Assembly: GCF_021107415.1 (NCBI RefSeq)
Contig: NZ_JAIOSW010000229.1
Span: 1 to 6,745, forward strand
Reading direction: 5' to 3'
DNA: 6,745 nucleotides
DNA from: Desulfobacula sp.
GTDB taxonomy: Bacteria > Desulfobacterota > Desulfobacteria > Desulfobacterales > Desulfobacteraceae
The number at the start of each line of letters is the position of its first letter. Position 1 is the stretch's first letter. Below are positions 4,304 to 6,745 of the stretch, one piece after another. The notes under the pieces were generated by a model. The model did no database searches. It had not been told where the DNA came from and saw only the letters and a program-made list of their open reading frames with translations. A program made the translations under genes and the position numbers.

Positions 4304-6121
4304 ATGACTGAAAAAAATACAGATAAAACTCCAGATAATAAAAAAATCGGTGTCTATATATGTTATTGCGGTGGCAATATCTCTGACCATGTTGATGTTG
4401 AAGAAGTCAAAAAAAGAGCTGAAAAAATGCCAAATGTTGTTGTGGCCCGAACCAACATGTTCATGTGCTCAGACCCTGGTCAGGAACTGATTATAAATGA
4501 TTTGAAAAGCGGTAAGATTGACCGGGTGGTAGTGGCATCGTGTGCACCAAGCCTTCATGAAGCAACTTTCAGGGATGCAATTAAAAGAGCGGGTTCCAAC
4601 CCGTTTATCTATGAACATGCCAATATCAGGGAACAGGTTTCCTGGGTCCATCAAGGTGATCCTGCTACTGACAAGGCCTCTATCCTTGTTGCATCAGCTG
4701 CTGCCAAAGCAAAATTACTCAAACCCCTTGATCCGGTCCGTGTTGAAGCCAAAAAGCATACAACAGTGATCGGAGGCGGCATTGCAGGGATTAAAACTGC
4801 AATTGATATTGCTCAAACAGGGATTAACGTAACACTTATTGAAAAATCATCTATTCTGGGTGGGCAGCTGAATAATCTCGATAAACTTGCTCCTTCCGGA
4901 GAAAAAGCATCAGAAGTTCTACAGGAACTTTTAGATCAGGTTTTAAACCATAAATCCATCACAATTCATACAGATTGTAAAATTGAAGCGGTACAAGGAT
5001 ATGTGGGGAATTTTAGCCTGAGTATTTCAAAAAAATCCGATAATAAAATTGAAAAATTCAATATAGAGACCGGTGCCATTGTAATGGCAACAGGAGCTAT
5101 CCCCTATATACCTTTTGAGGGAGAATTCGGCTTTGGTCAGCATGAGCAAGTGATTACTCTTCAGAATTTGATTCAAATCTTAAAAAATAATAAATCAACA
5201 GGATCTATACTTGAGGTAAATGGTAAACGTATTAGAAATATTGTAATGATTCATTGTGTTGGCAGCCGCCAGATACCTGGTATTCATCAATCTAAAGAAG
5301 ATGGAAAGTTGAATGAATACTGTTCCAGAACATGTTGTGCTGCAATGTTAAACGCATCAAACCAGATTAGAGAAAATTTTCCTGCGACCAGTATTTATGA
5401 AATGTACAGAGATATCAGAACTTATGGCAGAGGGCAGGAAGAACTGTATACCCAGGCTTCTGCCAACAAAGTTGTTTTTATGCGATATGAAGCAGATGCA
5501 CAACCAGAGGTAAGCTTAACCAGTGGTTCTGATTACCCTTTTCAGGTCAAAGTTAAAGACAGCTTGACCTTTAATGAAGAAATGGATGTTCCGGCAGATC
5601 TTGTTGTGCTTGCAACCGGCATCGAACCTGATGATGTTTCAGGCCTTGCCTCAATGATGAAGCTACCCATTGGAACAGATAAATTTCTTCTGGAAGTTCA
5701 TCCAAAACTTAGACCTGTTGAATTTCCCATAACTGGAATTTTCCTTGCCGGTACCTGTCAGGCACCCATGGATGCAGGTGAAGCATGTAATGCTGCGGGT
5801 GCAGCAGCTGTAAAAGCATCTGCTCTTTTAAGAAAAGGGTTTATTGAACTTGATCCTTTTGTGGCAGAGGTCAACCCTGATAAATGTCAGGGACACGGTG
5901 CCTGTATAGAAGCTTGCCTTAAAGAAGGTGCTTTAAACCTTGTGGAGGTAGAGATTGACGGTAAAACAGTCAAGAGAGCTCAGGTAACTGCTGCAATGTG
6001 TTTAGGCTGTGGTGCCTGTGCTGCGGTTTGTCCGGAAAAAGCCATTGATATAAATGGATGGGCATTAAAGCAGTATGAAGATATGGTTGATGCTATTGTT
6101 TCAGATGGATTTGCTGTCTGA
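4304..6121 (+). CDS. hdrA: HdrA-like flavoprotein with N-terminal HdrA domain and C-terminal ferredoxin, long form
   Basis: A 605-aa cytoplasmic HdrA homologue. The N-terminal HdrA domain (about 14-140) has YICYCGGNI (18-26), Cys55, VVVASCAPSLHEATFRDA (75-92) and NIREQVSWVH (107-116). The FAD domain begins with GGGIAG (157-162) and EKSSILGGQL. The cluster signature has Cys318 in HCVGSRQ and Cys340, 344, 345 in YCSRTCC. GIFLAGTCQAPMDAGEA lies near the end of the flavin domain. The C-terminal ferredoxin has one canonical motif (Cys566, 569, 572, 576) and one variant motif with Cys528, His531, Cys534, Cys538. There is no inserted ferredoxin between the two halves of the FAD domain. It is thus the modular complement of the preceding gene, and the two probably form a heteromer. 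GGAG (4292-4295), inside the previous gene, is 8 nt from the ATG; with 2 nt between the genes, translational coupling is likely. Confidence 0.94.
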   Translation: MTEKNTDKTPDNKKIGVYICYCGGNISDHVDVEEVKKRAEKMPNVVVARTNMFMCSDPGQELIINDLKSGKIDRVVVASCAPSLHEATFRDAIKRAGSNPFIYEHANIREQVSWVHQGDPATDKASILVASAAAKAKLLKPLDPVRVEAKKHTTVIGGGIAGIKTAIDIAQTGINVTLIEKSSILGGQLNNLDKLAPSGEKASEVLQELLDQVLNHKSITIHTDCKIEAVQGYVGNFSLSISKKSDNKIEKFNIETGAIVMATGAIPYIPFEGEFGFGQHEQVITLQNLIQILKNNKSTGSILEVNGKRIRNIVMIHCVGSRQIPGIHQSKEDGKLNEYCSRTCCAAMLNASNQIRENFPATSIYEMYRDIRTYGRGQEELYTQASANKVVFMRYEADAQPEVSLTSGSDYPFQVKVKDSLTFNEEMDVPADLVVLATGIEPDDVSGLASMMKLPIGTDKFLLEVHPKLRPVEFPITGIFLAGTCQAPMDAGEACNAAGAAAVKASALLRKGFIELDPFVAEVNPDKCQGHGACIEACLKEGALNLVEVEIDGKTVKRAQVTAAMCLGCGACAAVCPEKAIDINGWALKQYEDMVDAIVSDGFAV

Positions 6122-6159
6122 TTGATTCACAAAACTTCTTTTAAATAGGAAGAAATATA

Positions 6160-6501
6160 ATGGAAAATAACGATAAAGACAAAGGCGCGGATAAAGCCAA
6201 AGAGACAAAAAAAGCAGCAATGAAAGAATTGCGTGCCCAAAGAAAGACTATGATAGCCGCTGCTTCAACGAAAATGAAAGAACAGAAAAAAGATATTAAG
6301 GCGATAAAAAAATTTTTAAACGGTCAGGCTGCAACCATTCCTGAAATTGCTGAAGGAATCGATATGCCGCAAGATAAGACACTTTGGTATATGGCAACCA
6401 TGAAAAAGTATGGTCAGATTGTAGAGGGTCCGAAAGAGGGCGTTTTTTTTAAATATTTTTTGAGTGAATCAGACAAAACCCAAGAAAAAGCAGAGGTTTA
6501 A
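6160..6501 (+). CDS. Small winged-helix-like protein with lysine-rich N-terminus
   Basis: A 113-aa protein of no family I can name with certainty. Residues 1-51 are very basic and probably helical, with 15 lysines plus many Ala and Glu. Residues about 45-101 read as a winged helix-turn-helix: helix KDIKAIKKFLNG, then TIPEIAEGIDMP, a recognition-like helix QDKTLWYMATMKKYG, and a wing QIVEGPKEGVFFKYF. The 12-residue tail is charged. There are no cysteines, so it carries no iron-sulfur cluster. AGGAAG (6147-6152) is 7 nt before the ATG. The gene lies 38 nt after hdrA, and hdrC begins 1 nt after its stop, so it is embedded in the operon. It may be a DNA- or RNA-binding regulator of the operon, or an assembly or structural partner of the Hdr complex. 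Its place inside the complex operon favours a functional link. Confidence 0.8.
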   Translation: MENNDKDKGADKAKETKKAAMKELRAQRKTMIAAASTKMKEQKKDIKAIKKFLNGQAATIPEIAEGIDMPQDKTLWYMATMKKYGQIVEGPKEGVFFKYFLSESDKTQEKAEV

Positions 6502-6502
6502 C

Positions 6503-6745
6503 ATGAGTACTATAAACTTAGATTTTGCAGAAGAGTTGAAAGAATATAGCGATGACACGGCTCTTGAGTGTTTTAACTGCGGGACATGTGCAGCGATTTG
6601 CCCTCTTGTTCATGATAATTTTCCCAGAAGAATGATTCGATATGTTCAGGTGGGAGCCAGGGAAAAAATCCTTGAAAATTCTGATGAACTATGGCGTTGC
6701 CTTCACTGCGGGCTTTGTACCCATACATGCCCGAGAGAGGCTGAT
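6503..6745 (+). CDS. hdrC: HdrC-like 2x[4Fe-4S] subunit (partial, cut by window end)
   Basis: The first 81 codons of an HdrC-type subunit, which relays electrons between HdrA and the catalytic HdrB. Two classic cluster motifs are visible. The first is CFNCGTCAAICP (Cys23, 26, 29, 33) and the second CLHCGLCTHTCP (Cys66, 69, 72, 76), with FPRRMIRYVQVG (40-51) between them, a conserved HdrC/GlpC-like feature. The family is usually about 180-200 aa, so more than half is missing. The ATG at 6503 has AGAGG (6492-6496) 6 nt upstream, within the end of the preceding gene, and follows that stop by 1 nt, indicating coupled translation. HdrB would be expected next. No membrane segment is seen in the part present. 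Confidence 0.93.
   Translation, partial: MSTINLDFAEELKEYSDDTALECFNCGTCAAICPLVHDNFPRRMIRYVQVGAREKILENSDELWRCLHCGLCTHTCPREAD

Noticed and set aside
2994..6121. The two HdrA proteins as QmoA and QmoB
   Set aside because: QmoB carries a fused MvhD-type domain, whereas here the MvhD-like protein is separate. No qmoC-like membrane gene or aprAB is seen, and tusA and hdrC flank the pair instead.
6443..6450. Run of eight T inside the winged-helix gene as a programmed frameshift or slippage site
   Set aside because: The frame is intact and ends normally 1 nt before hdrC, and no overlapping product or stimulatory structure is evident.

Overview
The window looks like chromosomal DNA of an anaerobic, AT-rich deltaproteobacterium-type organism, most likely a sulfate or sulfur reducer of the Desulfobacterota (Desulfobacteraceae-like). 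This is an inference from gene content: two HdrA-type flavoproteins, an HdrC, an MvhD-like protein and a TusA, all behind a sigma-54 promoter and a PAS-type enhancer-binding protein. No rRNA or other marker gene is present to fix the taxonomy.

Layout. Bases 1-39 hold the first 13 codons of a divergent gene on the minus strand. Bases 40-299 are a divergent intergenic region. It has a good sigma-70 promoter (TTGACA-18-TATGAT) and a GC-rich palindrome just downstream of the predicted transcription start. Bases 300-1706 encode a PAS / AAA+ / Fis-type HTH sigma-54 activator. Bases 1707-2223 are a 517-base control region. It contains a strong stem-loop whose U-tract lies on the minus strand, a possible leftward -24/-12 promoter, a cluster of TAACG direct repeats that could bind the activator, and a near-consensus rightward -24/-12 promoter. 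Bases 2224-6745 are one rightward gene train: tusA, mvhD-like, hdrA (435 aa), hdrA (605 aa), a small winged-helix-like protein and hdrC. The hdrC gene is cut by the window end, and hdrB would be expected next.

How the genes may work together. The activator probably senses a redox or sulfur signal through its cysteine-rich PAS domain and switches on the tusA-hdr operon with sigma-54. The two HdrA proteins have complementary parts. The first has the FAD domain with the inserted two-cluster ferredoxin. The second has the HdrA N-terminal domain, an FAD domain and a C-terminal two-cluster ferredoxin. Together they carry the modules of one full-length HdrA, which suggests a heteromeric HdrA core. 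MvhD-like and HdrC would be the entry and exit electron carriers, and TusA would deliver or accept protein-bound sulfane sulfur. A heterodisulfide-reductase-like complex acting on a sulfur carrier is therefore the working hypothesis; its substrate and direction cannot be read from the sequence.

The most unusual items are the outward-facing sigma-54-like promoter pair around shared repeat boxes, a possible ~109-nt minus-strand small RNA ending in a near-perfect intrinsic terminator, the split and complementary HdrA pair, a Cys-to-His change in one [4Fe-4S] motif, the altered cysteine pattern of the MvhD-like protein, and a winged-helix-like protein encoded between hdrA and hdrC.
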